Shown: positions 15,875-25,287, counted from the first letter of the stretch. The stretch is 64,000 bases of DNA from Nitrospina sp052156635 (GCF_052156635.1 NZ_JBQKUO010000001.1:930001-994000); one strand, 5' to 3'. Notes: generated by a model from the letters alone, not told the origin. Made by a program: numbers and translations.

Positions 15875-18478
15875 TCAGATATCCAGGTTTTTGGCATCCA
15901 TGGCGTGTTTGTGTATGAATTCCCGGCGCGGCTCCACGGCGTCGCCCATCAACGTCGAGAACAGTTCCTCCAGTTCGACGATGTCCTCGGCGCGCACCTG
16001 CAGCAGCACCCGCGACTCCGGGTTCATGGTGGTTTCCCACAACTGGTCCGGGTTCATCTCGCCCAGGCCTTTATAACGCTGGATGTACATGCCGCCCTTG
16101 CCGGATTCCATGATGGCGTCCAGAAGTTCGTTCTTATTGGGAAGCTGGCGCGACTCGTTCTTGTAATTCAGGGTGAACGGAGGGCGGTCGAGCCCCCGGA
16201 TCGGCTCGTAATACGAATACAGTTTCTTGATGAGCGGGGATTTCACAAACTCCGCGTTGAACTGGACACCGAACTCCCGGCCCCAGCGACGTCCGGAAAA
16301 CAGGAACTGGTAAAAATTCTTTTCCGGATCGTAGTCGATGGTGATGTAAAAATCCTTGATCGACGTCGTCACCTGGATCCATTTCTGGCCGTGCTCGGTT
16401 TTCGAGCGGTAGGTGTTGCCCTCCGGATCGTCGAACTCGATGCCGAATTTGCCGAACTCCGCCGCTTCATCCTCGCCCAGCGTCTCGCCGTTTTTGAGGA
16501 CAACGGGCACGTTTTTGAGACCCCCTCCGAGTTCGAACCGTTCCCGGCAATCGGCATCGATCAACTGATCCATGATGTCCTCGATGGTTTTCAGCATGGT
16601 GCCCAGCGTGCGGAAGGTGTTCTCATCCATGGTCTGGCTCACCAGCGCGTCCAGAACCTCCGCCGGAATGTTGTTTTTGGAAATCATGTCCGTGCAATCG
16701 CGGTACTGGATCAGCTGGTTGACGATCTTGACCAGTTCGGGTCCGGCGTAGGCGTTGCCGTTGTCGGCGATGTGGAGTTCCTGGTTCTCGCTGCCCTGCT
16801 CGACCAGGTACTGCGACAGGATTTTTTCGTCCTTGATGTACGTTTCCGACTTGCCGCGTTTGATCTTGAACAGGGGCGGCTGGGCGATATACAGGTATCC
16901 GCGTTCGATCACCTCCTGCATCTGCCGGAAGAAAAAGGTGAGCAGGAGCGTGCGGATGTGCGAACCGTCCACGTCGGCGTCGGTCATGATGATGATCTTG
17001 TGGTAACGGATCTTGTCGACGTTGAAATCGTCCTTGCCGATGCCCGTGCCGAGCGCCGTGATGAGGGCGCGGATTTCGTCGCTGCTGATCATTTTGTCGT
17101 AGCGCGCTTTTTCAACGTTCAGAATTTTTCCCTTGAGCGGCAGGATGGCCTGGAATTTGCGGTTGCGGCCCTGTTTGGCGGAACCGCCGGCGGAATCACC
17201 CTCAACGATATACAGTTCGGACTCGGCCGGATCTTTTTCCGCGCAATCGGCGAGTTTTCCGGGCAGGGAACTGATTTCCAGCGCACTCTTACGCCGAACC
17301 AGGTCTTTGGCTTTCTTGGCCGCCTCGCGTGCCTGAGCGGCGCTGATGGCCTTTCCGACGATGGACCGCGCCACCGCGGGCTCTTCCTCGAAGATCTGAC
17401 CCAGCTTTTCGTTGACGATCTGCTCCACCTGACCCTTGACGTCACTGTTGCCCAGGCGGCCCTTGGTCTGGCCCTCGAACTGCGGATCCGGGATCTTGAC
17501 GCTGATCACCGCCACCAGTCCTTCGCGCACATCCTCGCCCGTCAGGCTGACGCCGGCGGTTTTAAGCAGGTTGTTCTGCGTGGCGTAACTGTTGATGGTG
17601 CGGGTGAGGGCGGAGCGGAACCCGCTCAGGTGCGTTCCGCCGTCCCTGGTGTTGACGTTGTTGACGAAGGTGAAAATTTCTTCGGCATAACTGTCGTTGT
17701 ACTGCATCGACAACTCCAGGAACATGTTGTCGCGTTCGCGCTCGATGTAGATCGGTTTGGGATGCAGGGTCTTTTTGTTTTTATTCAGGTGATCGATGAA
17801 CGACTGGATGCCGCCCTCGAAAAAGAAATCGTGGCTGCGCCCGTCCCGCTCATCGTGAATCTTGATGCGCAGGCCCTTGTTCAAATACGACAACTCCCGC
17901 AGGCGGTTTGACAGGATGTCGAAACTGAAATTGGTGTCGGGAAAGATTTCGGGATCCGGCCGGAAGTCGATCTTGGTGCCGGTGGTGGTGGTTTGCCCCA
18001 CTTCTTCCAGGGACGTGACCGGTTTGCCGCGCTCGTATTTCTGCTGGTAGATCCTGTTGTCGCGCTTGATCTCCAGTTCCAGCGTCTCCGCCAGTGCGTT
18101 GACGACCGAGACACCGACGCCGTGCAGGCCCGCCGACACCTTGTACGTGTCCTTGTCGAACTTGCCGCCGGCATGCAGGGTGGTCATCACCACTTCGGCG
18201 GCGGACATGTTCTTGCCCTTGTGGTGGTCCACGGGGATGCCGCGGCCGTTGTCCGATACGGTCACACTGCTGTCGACGTGCAACTGGACTTCAACCTCGG
18301 TGCAGTATCCGGCGATGGCCTCATCCACGCTGTTGTCCACCAGCTCGTAAATCAGGTGGTGGAGCCCGTCCTGACCTGTACCCCCAATGTACATGGCGGG
18401 TCGCTTGCGGACAGCTTCCAGACCTTCCAGGACCTTGATATTGGACGAGTCGTAAACAGCCTTTTGCGGTGTTTCCAT
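15875..18478 (-). CDS. gyrB: DNA gyrase subunit B
   Basis: This 867-residue ATPase subunit powers negative supercoiling with GyrA. The GHKL ATPase domain shows YELVDNSVDEAIAG, DNGRGIPVD and the GLHGVGVSVVNALA lid. The Toprim domain shows EGDSAGGSAKQGR and DADVDGSHI. Its length marks the long, E. coli-like form with an insertion of about 170 residues after the Toprim start (about residues 560-730). The C-terminus has the GLGEMNPDQLWETTMNP signature. gyrA follows on the same strand. A TATAAT-like -10 lies about 175 bases upstream. Confidence 0.97.
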   Translation of the reverse strand: METPQKAVYDSSNIKVLEGLEAVRKRPAMYIGGTGQDGLHHLIYELVDNSVDEAIAGYCTEVEVQLHVDSSVTVSDNGRGIPVDHHKGKNMSAAEVVMTTLHAGGKFDKDTYKVSAGLHGVGVSVVNALAETLELEIKRDNRIYQQKYERGKPVTSLEEVGQTTTTGTKIDFRPDPEIFPDTNFSFDILSNRLRELSYLNKGLRIKIHDERDGRSHDFFFEGGIQSFIDHLNKNKKTLHPKPIYIERERDNMFLELSMQYNDSYAEEIFTFVNNVNTRDGGTHLSGFRSALTRTINSYATQNNLLKTAGVSLTGEDVREGLVAVISVKIPDPQFEGQTKGRLGNSDVKGQVEQIVNEKLGQIFEEEPAVARSIVGKAISAAQAREAAKKAKDLVRRKSALEISSLPGKLADCAEKDPAESELYIVEGDSAGGSAKQGRNRKFQAILPLKGKILNVEKARYDKMISSDEIRALITALGTGIGKDDFNVDKIRYHKIIIMTDADVDGSHIRTLLLTFFFRQMQEVIERGYLYIAQPPLFKIKRGKSETYIKDEKILSQYLVEQGSENQELHIADNGNAYAGPELVKIVNQLIQYRDCTDMISKNNIPAEVLDALVSQTMDENTFRTLGTMLKTIEDIMDQLIDADCRERFELGGGLKNVPVVLKNGETLGEDEAAEFGKFGIEFDDPEGNTYRSKTEHGQKWIQVTTSIKDFYITIDYDPEKNFYQFLFSGRRWGREFGVQFNAEFVKSPLIKKLYSYYEPIRGLDRPPFTLNYKNESRQLPNKNELLDAIMESGKGGMYIQRYKGLGEMNPDQLWETTMNPESRVLLQVRAEDIVELEELFSTLMGDAVEPRREFIHKHAMDAKNLDI

Positions 18479-18541
18479 CAGTTCCAGATCAGAGAGAAAT
18501 AATAAATAACAAGATAGTTGTTGTAGAAGGCGCTGTGGGAA

Positions 18542-18706
18542 TGTGGAAAATCAGTCTAAATCAATGAATTTAAAGGAATAATTGATTGAACAACTCATGT
18601 GGCCGAACGCCTCGAACGCATTGCGGGTGGGGACAGATTCGTACCTTATATAATTATACCCGAATAGGGTCCCTTTAGGACACAAATTTTGCCCAGGTTT
18701 TCCACA
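18542..18706. other. Putative origin part 1: DnaA-box-like sites between dnaA and gyrB
   Basis: Two copies of TTTTCCACA, one mismatch from the DnaA box TTATCCACA, lie in inverse orientation at 18542-18550 (as TGTGGAAAA) and 18698-18706. AT-rich DNA lies between. This fits origin clusters flanking dnaA in other bacteria. Confidence 0.5.
18653..18658 (-). promoter_or_regulatory. Possible gyrB promoter -10 element
   Basis: The minus strand reads CGGGTATAATTATATAAGG, with a perfect TATAAT. The same 11-base context (CGGGTATAATT) occurs upstream of tRNA-Asn near 3832-3842. I see no good -35 at normal spacing, so the call is tentative. Confidence 0.35.
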
Positions 18707-18723
18707 AATTTTTAAGGAATGGC

Positions 18724-20115
18724 TCAGCTTTCGAGGATGTTCAGAATCTGCTGGATGGACCCGGTCATCTCGTTGTTTTCCTTGACCAGCGAGGAAATCT
18801 TGCGGTGGGAGAAAATGACCGTGGTGTGGTCTTTTCCACCGAATTGCCTGCCGATCTCCGGAAGCGACGCCTGGGTGTATTCCCGGCAGATGTACATGGC
18901 GATCTGGCGGGGGATGGAGATGTCCCGGGACCGCTTTTTGGACTTGAGGTCGGACACCCGGATGCTGAAGTACTGCGCCACGGTTTTCTGGATGTTGGCG
19001 ATGGAGAAGTTCTTGTTCTTGTCCACCGTGAAATCCTTCAACACTTCCTTGGCGAGATCCAGGTCGATGTCGCGCCGCGTGAAAGAAGAGTAGGCGATCA
19101 CGCGCAGGAGAATGCCCTCCAGCTCGCGGATGTTCGACTTGATGTTGTTGGCGAGGAACATGGCGACGTCCTGCGAAATTTCCTTTTCATGGGAATCCGC
19201 CTTTTTGTAAAGAATCGCCATTTTGGTTTCGAGGTCCGGCGGCATGATGTCGGCGATGAGCCCGCTTTCGAACCGCGAACGCAGACGCTCCTCGATGTTC
19301 TTCATGTCCTTGGGGTACCGGTCGCTCGAAACGACGATCTGCTTGTGGTACTCGTACAGCGAATTGAACGTGTAGAAAAACTCTTCCTGCGTGCGTTCCT
19401 TTCCCGCAATGAACTGAATGTCGTCAACGAGAAGCACGTCCAGCGGACGGTACCTTTCCCGGAACGCGGCCATCTTGTCCCGTTTGATCGATTCAATCAG
19501 GTCGACAGTGAAGCGTTCCGCGGAAATGTAACGGACGCGCAGGTTGGGGTTCTGATTTGAAATCTGGTTGCCGATGGCGTGCAGCAGATGCGTTTTTCCC
19601 AGACCCACCGCACCGTACAGGAACAACGGATTGTAGGTGTACGCCGGTTTCTGCGCCACGGCCTGGCAGGCGGCGTGGGCGAACTGGTTGTTGGGCCCGA
19701 TGACAAAACGGTCGAACGCGTACTTCGGGTTCAGGAAACTTTCCGCGCGCGGAGATTCACCCACTTCCACTTGTGGTGAAGAAGGGGCAGGGGTCTCCAT
19801 TCCCGCTTCAGACGGGGCCGAAACGGGGTGATGCCCGTTTCCATTTCCATTTACATTGCTGTTGGACGGGGTTGAAACACCGTTTACCTGAAAACACACT
19901 TCCAGTTTCTTGTTCGCGATATTTTCCAGCGTCTCTTGAATCAACTCCAAATAGTTTTCCCTAAGACACCGTTCAAAGAAACGGTTGGGAACCACCAGGG
20001 TGAGTGTGTTTTCGTTTTTGGCGCAGGGATAAAGCGGGGTGAACCATGTGTTGAAGTTTTCAGGAAGAATTTTCTGTTCGATGTGATCGAGACAATTCTT
20101 CCATAGAGCGTCCAT
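18724..20115 (-). CDS. dnaA: Chromosomal replication initiator DnaA
   Basis: This 463-residue initiator binds DnaA boxes and opens oriC. Domain I is residues 1-90 (start MDALWKNCLDHIEQ). Domain II is a short low-complexity linker with VNGNGNGHHP and Ser/Pro-rich sequence. The AAA+ domain III has Walker A GAVGLGKTHLL and Walker B VLLVDDIQFI. Domain IV ends with the DnaA signature FGGKDHTTVIFSHRKI, which contacts the box. The gene is divergent from the phage-derived locus. Unlike the common order, dnaN and recF do not follow; gyrB does. Confidence 0.98.
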   Translation of the reverse strand: MDALWKNCLDHIEQKILPENFNTWFTPLYPCAKNENTLTLVVPNRFFERCLRENYLELIQETLENIANKKLEVCFQVNGVSTPSNSNVNGNGNGHHPVSAPSEAGMETPAPSSPQVEVGESPRAESFLNPKYAFDRFVIGPNNQFAHAACQAVAQKPAYTYNPLFLYGAVGLGKTHLLHAIGNQISNQNPNLRVRYISAERFTVDLIESIKRDKMAAFRERYRPLDVLLVDDIQFIAGKERTQEEFFYTFNSLYEYHKQIVVSSDRYPKDMKNIEERLRSRFESGLIADIMPPDLETKMAILYKKADSHEKEISQDVAMFLANNIKSNIRELEGILLRVIAYSSFTRRDIDLDLAKEVLKDFTVDKNKNFSIANIQKTVAQYFSIRVSDLKSKKRSRDISIPRQIAMYICREYTQASLPEIGRQFGGKDHTTVIFSHRKISSLVKENNEMTGSIQQILNILES

Positions 20116-20618
20116 AAACCCAGCCCCTTCTACTTGAGAAAAATCGTGTGGACGAAATATAAATGTGAGGAGAGAACGCGTTGAATATATAAAACGGTCT
20201 GAACCAATTCAACCACAAAAAATGGGCAGAAAGTTCTTTCAAAAATAAGTCGTGCAATAACAGGTTAATTGCCTGATTAAAAATTTGTTACTCACATATT
20301 TTCCACAGGTGTTCAATTTGTGGAAAACCCGCCCCTCCTTTTTTGGTATCAGAACACATTCAAAAATATAAGGTTACAGGCTTTATACCCTGGGCCGTGC
20401 GCTGTTGGTAGAAACCGGTCGCCAACGGCTGAACGCAGGCGGACGCGCGATCACGGGGATCCCGTCGACAGCCCGGGCCGTTTGCCGGTTCTTCACCTCA
20501 CCCGTCTTGCCGCGCACAAGACGACCCCTGCCTGTATATGGAACGGACCGGAACGTCCGGTCCGTTCCTCCCGCCTCTTTCAATTTGTTTTTGGTTTTTA
20601 TCATTTAAGGGAGACATC
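20116..20618. other. Putative oriC, main part, between dnaA and the phage-derived locus
   Basis: About 500 bases without a gene. The half nearest dnaA (20120-20300) is strongly AT-rich. Two TTTTCCACA boxes lie as an inverted pair at 20299-20307 and 20319-20327 (12 bases between). Gene strands switch from mostly minus to mostly plus here, as expected where forks diverge. From 20400 to 20540 the DNA is GC-rich with no recognised element until the perfect hairpin at 20540-20568. No GC-skew calculation was possible. Confidence 0.6.
20540..20568 (+). terminator. Perfect 13-bp hairpin at the edge of the phage-derived locus
   Basis: GGAACGGACCGGA (20540-20552) pairs perfectly with TCCGGTCCGTTCC (20556-20568) around a 3-base loop. 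A pyrimidine-rich then T-rich stretch follows (up to 20610). It could stop plus-strand transcription leaving the origin region before it enters the phage genes at 20619. The U-tract is not immediately adjacent, so terminator function is inferred. Confidence 0.5.
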
Positions 20619-20807
20619 ATGAACTGGTTGCGAGGAAAAAAAACCTACCTGGTCGCGGCGATGATGGTCGCCATTTCGATTATCAATCTCATGACGGGTG
20701 ACGCGTCGCTGACCGACCTGGTCTCGAGTCCGCACTTCAACACCCTGCTGGAAGGCATCGGTCTCGGCACTTTGCGTGCCGGCGTTTCCAAAAACCTGTT
20801 TCGATAA
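20619..20807 (+). CDS. Small membrane protein, possible holin-like, first gene of phage-derived locus
   Basis: This encodes 62 residues after a clear ribosome site (AAGGGAGA). It starts MNWLRGKKTYLVAAMMVAIS with one hydrophobic segment (about residues 10-25) and ends with GLGTLRAGVSKNLFR. The G-L-x-x-L-R-x-G end is common in small phage membrane proteins near lysis or packaging genes. Holin function is only a guess, and no endolysin gene is seen nearby. Confidence 0.5.
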   Translation: MNWLRGKKTYLVAAMMVAISIINLMTGDASLTDLVSSPHFNTLLEGIGLGTLRAGVSKNLFR

Positions 20808-20923
20808 AAAAAAATTGAATACGAATTTTCCCGGCCGGGTTTGTTCTTTTCTTCCTTCCTGTGTCGGCCACGCCGCAGGATCGCGAGCATTCTTCCATCA
20901 TTCCACCCCCTGAATCCGAAGCC

Positions 20924-21313
20924 ATGACCCTTTCGTTCCTGCAAATCCTCACGCCCTACATCACGCTCCTGCTCACCGCGGGCATCTGGGTGGTGGGCTG
21001 GCTGATGAAAAAACTCATCGCCGAGAACGACCGCCACTTCCTCGAAGTCAAAACCGAACTGAAAGCGAAGATCGACGAACGGGGCGGCGAGCTGGAAAAA
21101 CGCATCGACAAACTGGAGCGCGACCTGGAACTGCTGGAACGTTCGCGTCTGGCCGATCACAAATACCTGTACGAGCAGTTCGTGCACAAGGACGGCTTTC
21201 ACCGTACCGTCGGCCGCACCGAAAGCGCCATCGGCAGGATCTTCAAACAGCTCAACGAACTCAACCGGGTGGTGAACCGCAACATCGGCGCCGCGGAAAA
21301 CAACCATGACTGA
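20924..21313 (+). CDS. Phage-type membrane-anchored coiled-coil protein
   Basis: This encodes 129 residues. One N-terminal transmembrane helix (about residues 8-25, YITLLLTAGIWVVGWLM) is followed by a charged Lys/Glu-rich coiled coil (about 30-75). The layout resembles small phage proteins such as the DUF2730 type encoded upstream of Mu-like packaging genes; I cannot confirm the family. A GTG at 20861 would add 21 residues; the ATG at 20924 is chosen because the helix then lies at the N-terminus. It overlaps the next gene by 8 bases. Confidence 0.5.
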   Translation: MTLSFLQILTPYITLLLTAGIWVVGWLMKKLIAENDRHFLEVKTELKAKIDERGGELEKRIDKLERDLELLERSRLADHKYLYEQFVHKDGFHRTVGRTESAIGRIFKQLNELNRVVNRNIGAAENNHD

Positions 21314-21758
21314 CGCCCGGCCTGATCCCACTCTCGTAGTTCTGCTGGAAGAGGTGGGGGCGCTGCGGCAATCGATCCAGGAGATTTTGCGCCACGCGCC
21401 GGAAGAGGTGCAGCTGCACCGCATCCACGGCATGTACGTCGGCCACATCCTCGACATCCGCAAAACGCTTCTGCAGGAACAGGCGGCGGACAAGGAGGCA
21501 TTGCTTATCGACGCGCTCCGCGCCGTGGTGCGGTTTCTGCTGGAACGCGGGGAAGAGGGGATGGCGCAGTTCGTCGGCGACCATCTGGAAGCCATCGGTG
21601 AAAAGGTGAAAGAGACGTGGCAGGATTCAAAAACATTTCCAGACTGGCAAACGGCTACGCGGACATCCGCCGCACCCTCGGCCGCGCCATCACCCCGTTC
21701 GGACGCACCAGCGCCGGGCATAAGGAGGAACGGCGGCAACGGGCGTGCCGGGACCTGA
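21306..21758 (+). CDS. Hypothetical protein upstream of terminase
   Basis: This encodes 150 residues of unknown family, probably helical up to about residue 105 and then a low-complexity Ser/Ala/Pro tail. Its position just before the large terminase subunit is where a small terminase subunit often sits, but I see no helix-turn-helix that would support that. The last 47 codons overlap the predicted terminase start in another frame, so either this gene ends in a non-essential tail or terminase starts later. Confidence 0.4.
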   Translation: MTDARPDPTLVVLLEEVGALRQSIQEILRHAPEEVQLHRIHGMYVGHILDIRKTLLQEQAADKEALLIDALRAVVRFLLERGEEGMAQFVGDHLEAIGEKVKETWQDSKTFPDWQTATRTSAAPSAAPSPRSDAPAPGIRRNGGNGRAGT

Positions 21759-23236
21759 AGTTTTTCGCGGAAACCTATTTCCCGCATTACCTGACGGAAA
21801 AACCGTCGAAGATGCACCGCCACTTCTACCGGCGGTTCCAGCAGGCGATCGACCGCGCCCAGTCGCCGAAACAACGCGGCCATGCATCGTTCCCCTCCCG
21901 CATCGCCCAGGCGGCGCCGCGCGGTCACGCCAAATCGACGATCACCTCCCTGATCCTGCCGTTGTGGTGCATCGCGACAGAGAAACGCAAGTTCATCGGC
22001 CTGGTGTCGGACACCACCGAACAGGCGGCGGACTTCCTCGAATTCATCAAGGCGGAACTGGAGGTCAACGAACGCCTCATCGAGGATTTCCCGAAAGCCT
22101 GCGGCGAAGGCAGGACGTGGAAATCGGGACAGGTCATCACCGCCAACGGCGTCAAACTCAAATGCTGGGGCAAACGCAAGGCCATGCGCGGCGCCAGGCA
22201 CGGTCATCGAAGGCCGGACCTCATTATATGTGACGATCTGGAAAGCGACGAGAACATCGATTCGCCCGAGCAACGCGCCAAAGACCGCGAATGGTTTTTC
22301 AAGGCGCTGATGAAGATCGGCGGACGCTACTCCGTGTACCTCGTCGTCGGCACGCTGTTGCATTACGATTCCTTACTGGCGCACCTCTTGAAGCGACCCG
22401 GCTGGCAGGCCGACACCTGGCGCGCCGTGATGGCGTGGTCGGCGTCGCCGTTGTGGGTGGAATGGGAACACCTGTTCGCCGCGCGCAAGGAAAAGGAGGC
22501 GGACCGGTTTTTTTCACAGCATAAAAAGGAGATGCTGGTGGGCACCGAGGTGCTGTGGCCGAAGGTCGAGGACTATTACTATTTGATGAAGATGCGGGTG
22601 AGCGACGGGCCCGCGTACTTCGATTCTGAAAAACAGAACCAGCCGATCAATCCCGATGACTGCCTGTTCCAGGAAAATTGGTTTCGTTACGTGGAAGAAG
22701 ACGAGGTGGCGCAGAAGCTGGCGGCCGGGGAATACACCGAATTTTACGGCGCCGTCGATCCGTCACTCGGCAAGCAGTCGCAGAAAGCCGACCCGTCGGC
22801 CATCGTCATCGCCGGCGTGGACGCGGAGGGCGGCATCGACGTGCTGGAAGCGGACATCCAGAAGCGGCACCCGGACGCCATCATGGAAGACCTGTTCGCC
22901 TATCATAAAAGGTACGGGCTGACCGTGCTGGGTATCGAGGAGATTCAGTTTCAGGAACTGTTCAAGGACCTCGTTATAAAGGAGAGCGCGAAACGGCGGT
23001 TGTATTTACCTGTCGAGGGCCTGCGCCCGAATACGGACAAAGTGTTGCGCATCACCAAGATCCAGCCGCAGATCAAGAACGGCGTCATCCGCTTCCGCCG
23101 CCACCAGACCCAGCTCCTGGACCAGCTCCGCTACTTCCCCAAAGCCGACCACGACGACGGCCCCGACGCCCTCGAAATGACCTTCTCCCTCATCACCCAG
23201 GCGCACCACTCCGGGCCGAGGGTGCGGTTGTTGTGA
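21617..23236 (+). CDS. Phage terminase large subunit
   Basis: This encodes up to 539 residues of a DNA-packaging motor. The ATPase part has an adenine-side and Walker A region (AAPRGHAKST, about residues 99-108) and a Walker B (LIICDDLESDEN). The C-terminal RNase H-like nuclease begins with FYGAVDPSLGKQ and contains the acidic GIEEIQFQ and the final HDDGPDALEM aspartates. All key motifs are present, so the protein looks intact. The GTG start at 21617 overlaps the previous gene by 142 bases, and a later start is possible. Portal, protease and capsid genes follow in the usual phage order. Confidence 0.9.
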   Translation: MAGFKNISRLANGYADIRRTLGRAITPFGRTSAGHKEERRQRACRDLKFFAETYFPHYLTEKPSKMHRHFYRRFQQAIDRAQSPKQRGHASFPSRIAQAAPRGHAKSTITSLILPLWCIATEKRKFIGLVSDTTEQAADFLEFIKAELEVNERLIEDFPKACGEGRTWKSGQVITANGVKLKCWGKRKAMRGARHGHRRPDLIICDDLESDENIDSPEQRAKDREWFFKALMKIGGRYSVYLVVGTLLHYDSLLAHLLKRPGWQADTWRAVMAWSASPLWVEWEHLFAARKEKEADRFFSQHKKEMLVGTEVLWPKVEDYYYLMKMRVSDGPAYFDSEKQNQPINPDDCLFQENWFRYVEEDEVAQKLAAGEYTEFYGAVDPSLGKQSQKADPSAIVIAGVDAEGGIDVLEADIQKRHPDAIMEDLFAYHKRYGLTVLGIEEIQFQELFKDLVIKESAKRRLYLPVEGLRPNTDKVLRITKIQPQIKNGVIRFRRHQTQLLDQLRYFPKADHDDGPDALEMTFSLITQAHHSGPRVRLL

Positions 23237-23450
23237 TTGAAACAGGTTTTTTAAAAAGGAATGGTTTCAAAAGTTTGAAACCAGTCATTATCCGAACCCT
23301 CCTTTTTAAATCCGCAAACCCTCTTTTACATAACCGTTTAGCCAAAATTCCCCTTGTCCTGTCTGCTGTATGCAGGACGGGTTGAGGGTCTTCTGCTCCC
23401 TCCCCTCCCGTTTCACTTTCCAACCTTCCTCCGACGGAAACGCCTCTCTT

Positions 23451-24692
23451 ATGAACATCACCGACTGGTTTCAACGCAAAGTCAGCGCCACCACGCGCGC
23501 GCTCACCCTGCTCATGCCGCTGCGTCCCGGCTCGGGTCTCCGCGGCAGCTACGAATCGCTGGCGCGCGAGGGCTACATGCAGAACAGCGTCGTCCACGCC
23601 TGCGTCAAGGAAATCGCCGAAGCCGCCGCCGGGGTGCCGTGGTCGCTCTACCAGCGCAAAGCCGACGGCGACCTGGAAGAACTCTCCACCCACCCGCTCC
23701 TCAAACTGCTCGACCGGTCGAACCCCTTCCAGGGCAAATTCGAGTTGATCGAGCGTTGCGTCGCCCACCTTTACCTTTCCGGCAACGCGTATGTGGAAGC
23801 GGTCGGACCCGAGAGCCGCGCCGCCAAAACCAAAACCCCGCCGACGGAACTCTACGCCCTGCGCCCGGACCGCATCACCATCCTGCCCGATCCCACCCGC
23901 TTCATCCGCGGCTACGAGTACACGGTGGGCGGGCAGACGGTGCGCTTTTCTCCGGAGCAGGTGCTGCACCTCAAACTGTTCCATCCGCTCGACGACTGGT
24001 ATGGCCTCTCGCCGGTGCAGGTGGCGGCGCTCTCGGTGGACAAGATGAACGCGTCCGACAAATGGAACGCGGCCTTGTTGCAAAACTCCGCCGTGCCTTC
24101 CGGCGCGCTCGTCTCGAAGAAGCGTCTCACCGACGAACAGTACGCGCGTCTCAAGGACGAGATGCGCGACCAGGTGCAGGGCATCGCCAACGCGCGCACG
24201 CCTCTGTTGCTGGAAGAAGACATCGAGTGGAAAGAGATCGGCCTTTCGCCGCGCGACATGGACTGGATCGACGGCCTGCGCTTCAGCGCCCTGCAGATCG
24301 CGCAGATCTACAATGTGCCGCCGGAACTCATCGGCCTGCAACCCGCCACCTACCAGAACCGCCGGGAAGCGCGCAAGGCGTTGTACACGGAAGTGGTCCT
24401 GCCCCTGCTCACGCGCCTGCGCGATGCGCTCAACAACTGGCTTTTGCCGCGGTTCGGCGACGGGCTGTTTCTCGATTACGACGCCGACCGCATCGACGCC
24501 CTCTCCGAAGACCGCGACTCGTTATGGCGGCGCGCCGTGCAGTCGCATTTCCTCACCCTCAACGAGAAGCGCGAGATGGTGGGCTACGACGCCGTGCCCG
24601 ATGGCAACCGCCTCTTCCTGCCGCAAAACCTCACCCCGCTTGGCCAAAAACCAAAGTCCCATTCCAATTCGGACTCTCCCACTCTTCATTAG
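23451..24692 (+). CDS. HK97-family phage portal protein
   Basis: This encodes 413 residues with the portal pattern: NSVVHACVKEIAEAAAGVPW near the start, the LYLSGNAYVE segment, a long central part with LKLFHPLDDWYGLSPVQVAALSV, and GIGLxx-like C-terminal helices (PPELIGLQPATYQNRREA). Portals form the dodecameric ring through which DNA enters the head. A pyrimidine-rich spacer of about 210 bases separates it from the terminase gene. Length is normal, with no sign of disruption. Confidence 0.92.
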   Translation: MNITDWFQRKVSATTRALTLLMPLRPGSGLRGSYESLAREGYMQNSVVHACVKEIAEAAAGVPWSLYQRKADGDLEELSTHPLLKLLDRSNPFQGKFELIERCVAHLYLSGNAYVEAVGPESRAAKTKTPPTELYALRPDRITILPDPTRFIRGYEYTVGGQTVRFSPEQVLHLKLFHPLDDWYGLSPVQVAALSVDKMNASDKWNAALLQNSAVPSGALVSKKRLTDEQYARLKDEMRDQVQGIANARTPLLLEEDIEWKEIGLSPRDMDWIDGLRFSALQIAQIYNVPPELIGLQPATYQNRREARKALYTEVVLPLLTRLRDALNNWLLPRFGDGLFLDYDADRIDALSEDRDSLWRRAVQSHFLTLNEKREMVGYDAVPDGNRLFLPQNLTPLGQKPKSHSNSDSPTLH

Positions 24693-24759
24693 ATAACTTC
24701 TGCTTCTCACACCCCTGTAACCGCTCACGCTTGGCGTGCCACTTTTGGAGTGTTCTTAT

Positions 24760-25287
24760 ATGGAGTACAAATCCTTCGCATTCAAACTCGACGACGTGTC
24801 GGACAGCGGCCGCTTCCATGGCTACGCCGCCACCTTCGGCAACGTCGACCTCGGCCTCGACGTCGTGCACAAAGGCGCGTTCCTTCACTCGCTGCTGGAA
24901 ACGCACGGCCGCGTGCCGATTCTCGATCACCACGACCCGGCCAGGCAGGTGGGCTGGAACCTGGAAGCGCGCGAGGACGACCACGGCCTGTTCGTGCGCG
25001 GCCAGCTCGACCTCAACGTGCAGGCGGCGCGGGAGCGTCACTCCCTCATGAAGATGGCGGCGCAGATCGGCGGCCACACCGGACTTTCCATCGGCTTCCA
25101 GACGGTGCGCGAGGAAACCGACGCCAACGACTTCCGCGTGCGCCACCTGAAAGAAATCCGCCTGCTCGAGTACAGCCTCGTCACATTTCCCATGAACCCG
25201 GAAGCGGGCGTGACGCGGGTCAAGACACACGGCCCCCTGGCGCTTGCCGACTCGCTTCATTCGTTGCTCAGCACGTTGCGGGCCTGA
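24760..25287 (+). CDS. HK97-family prohead protease
   Basis: This encodes 175 residues of the U35/S78-type serine protease that matures the capsid. Motifs are the catalytic-His region ILDHHD (H57/H58) and the catalytic-Ser region HTGLSIGF (S110), with a characteristic LLEYSLVTFPMNPEA segment. A ribosome site (GGAG) precedes the ATG at 24760; a GTG eight codons earlier is the alternative. It sits between portal and capsid as in HK97-like phages and gene transfer agents. Confidence 0.92.
   Translation: MEYKSFAFKLDDVSDSGRFHGYAATFGNVDLGLDVVHKGAFLHSLLETHGRVPILDHHDPARQVGWNLEAREDDHGLFVRGQLDLNVQAARERHSLMKMAAQIGGHTGLSIGFQTVREETDANDFRVRHLKEIRLLEYSLVTFPMNPEAGVTRVKTHGPLALADSLHSLLSTLRA

Noticed and set aside
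13390..15918. An 842-codon open frame on plus, opposite gyrA
   Set aside because: It mirrors the codon bias of gyrA, is rich in His/Val/Asp without fold-like pattern, and gyrA is unambiguous.
15854..17911. A 685-codon open frame on plus, opposite gyrB
   Set aside because: Antisense artefact of gyrB codon use; no motifs.
20645..22363. A 572-codon open frame on minus across the first phage genes
   Set aside because: It runs antisense to several coupled genes with ribosome sites and gives no recognisable protein.
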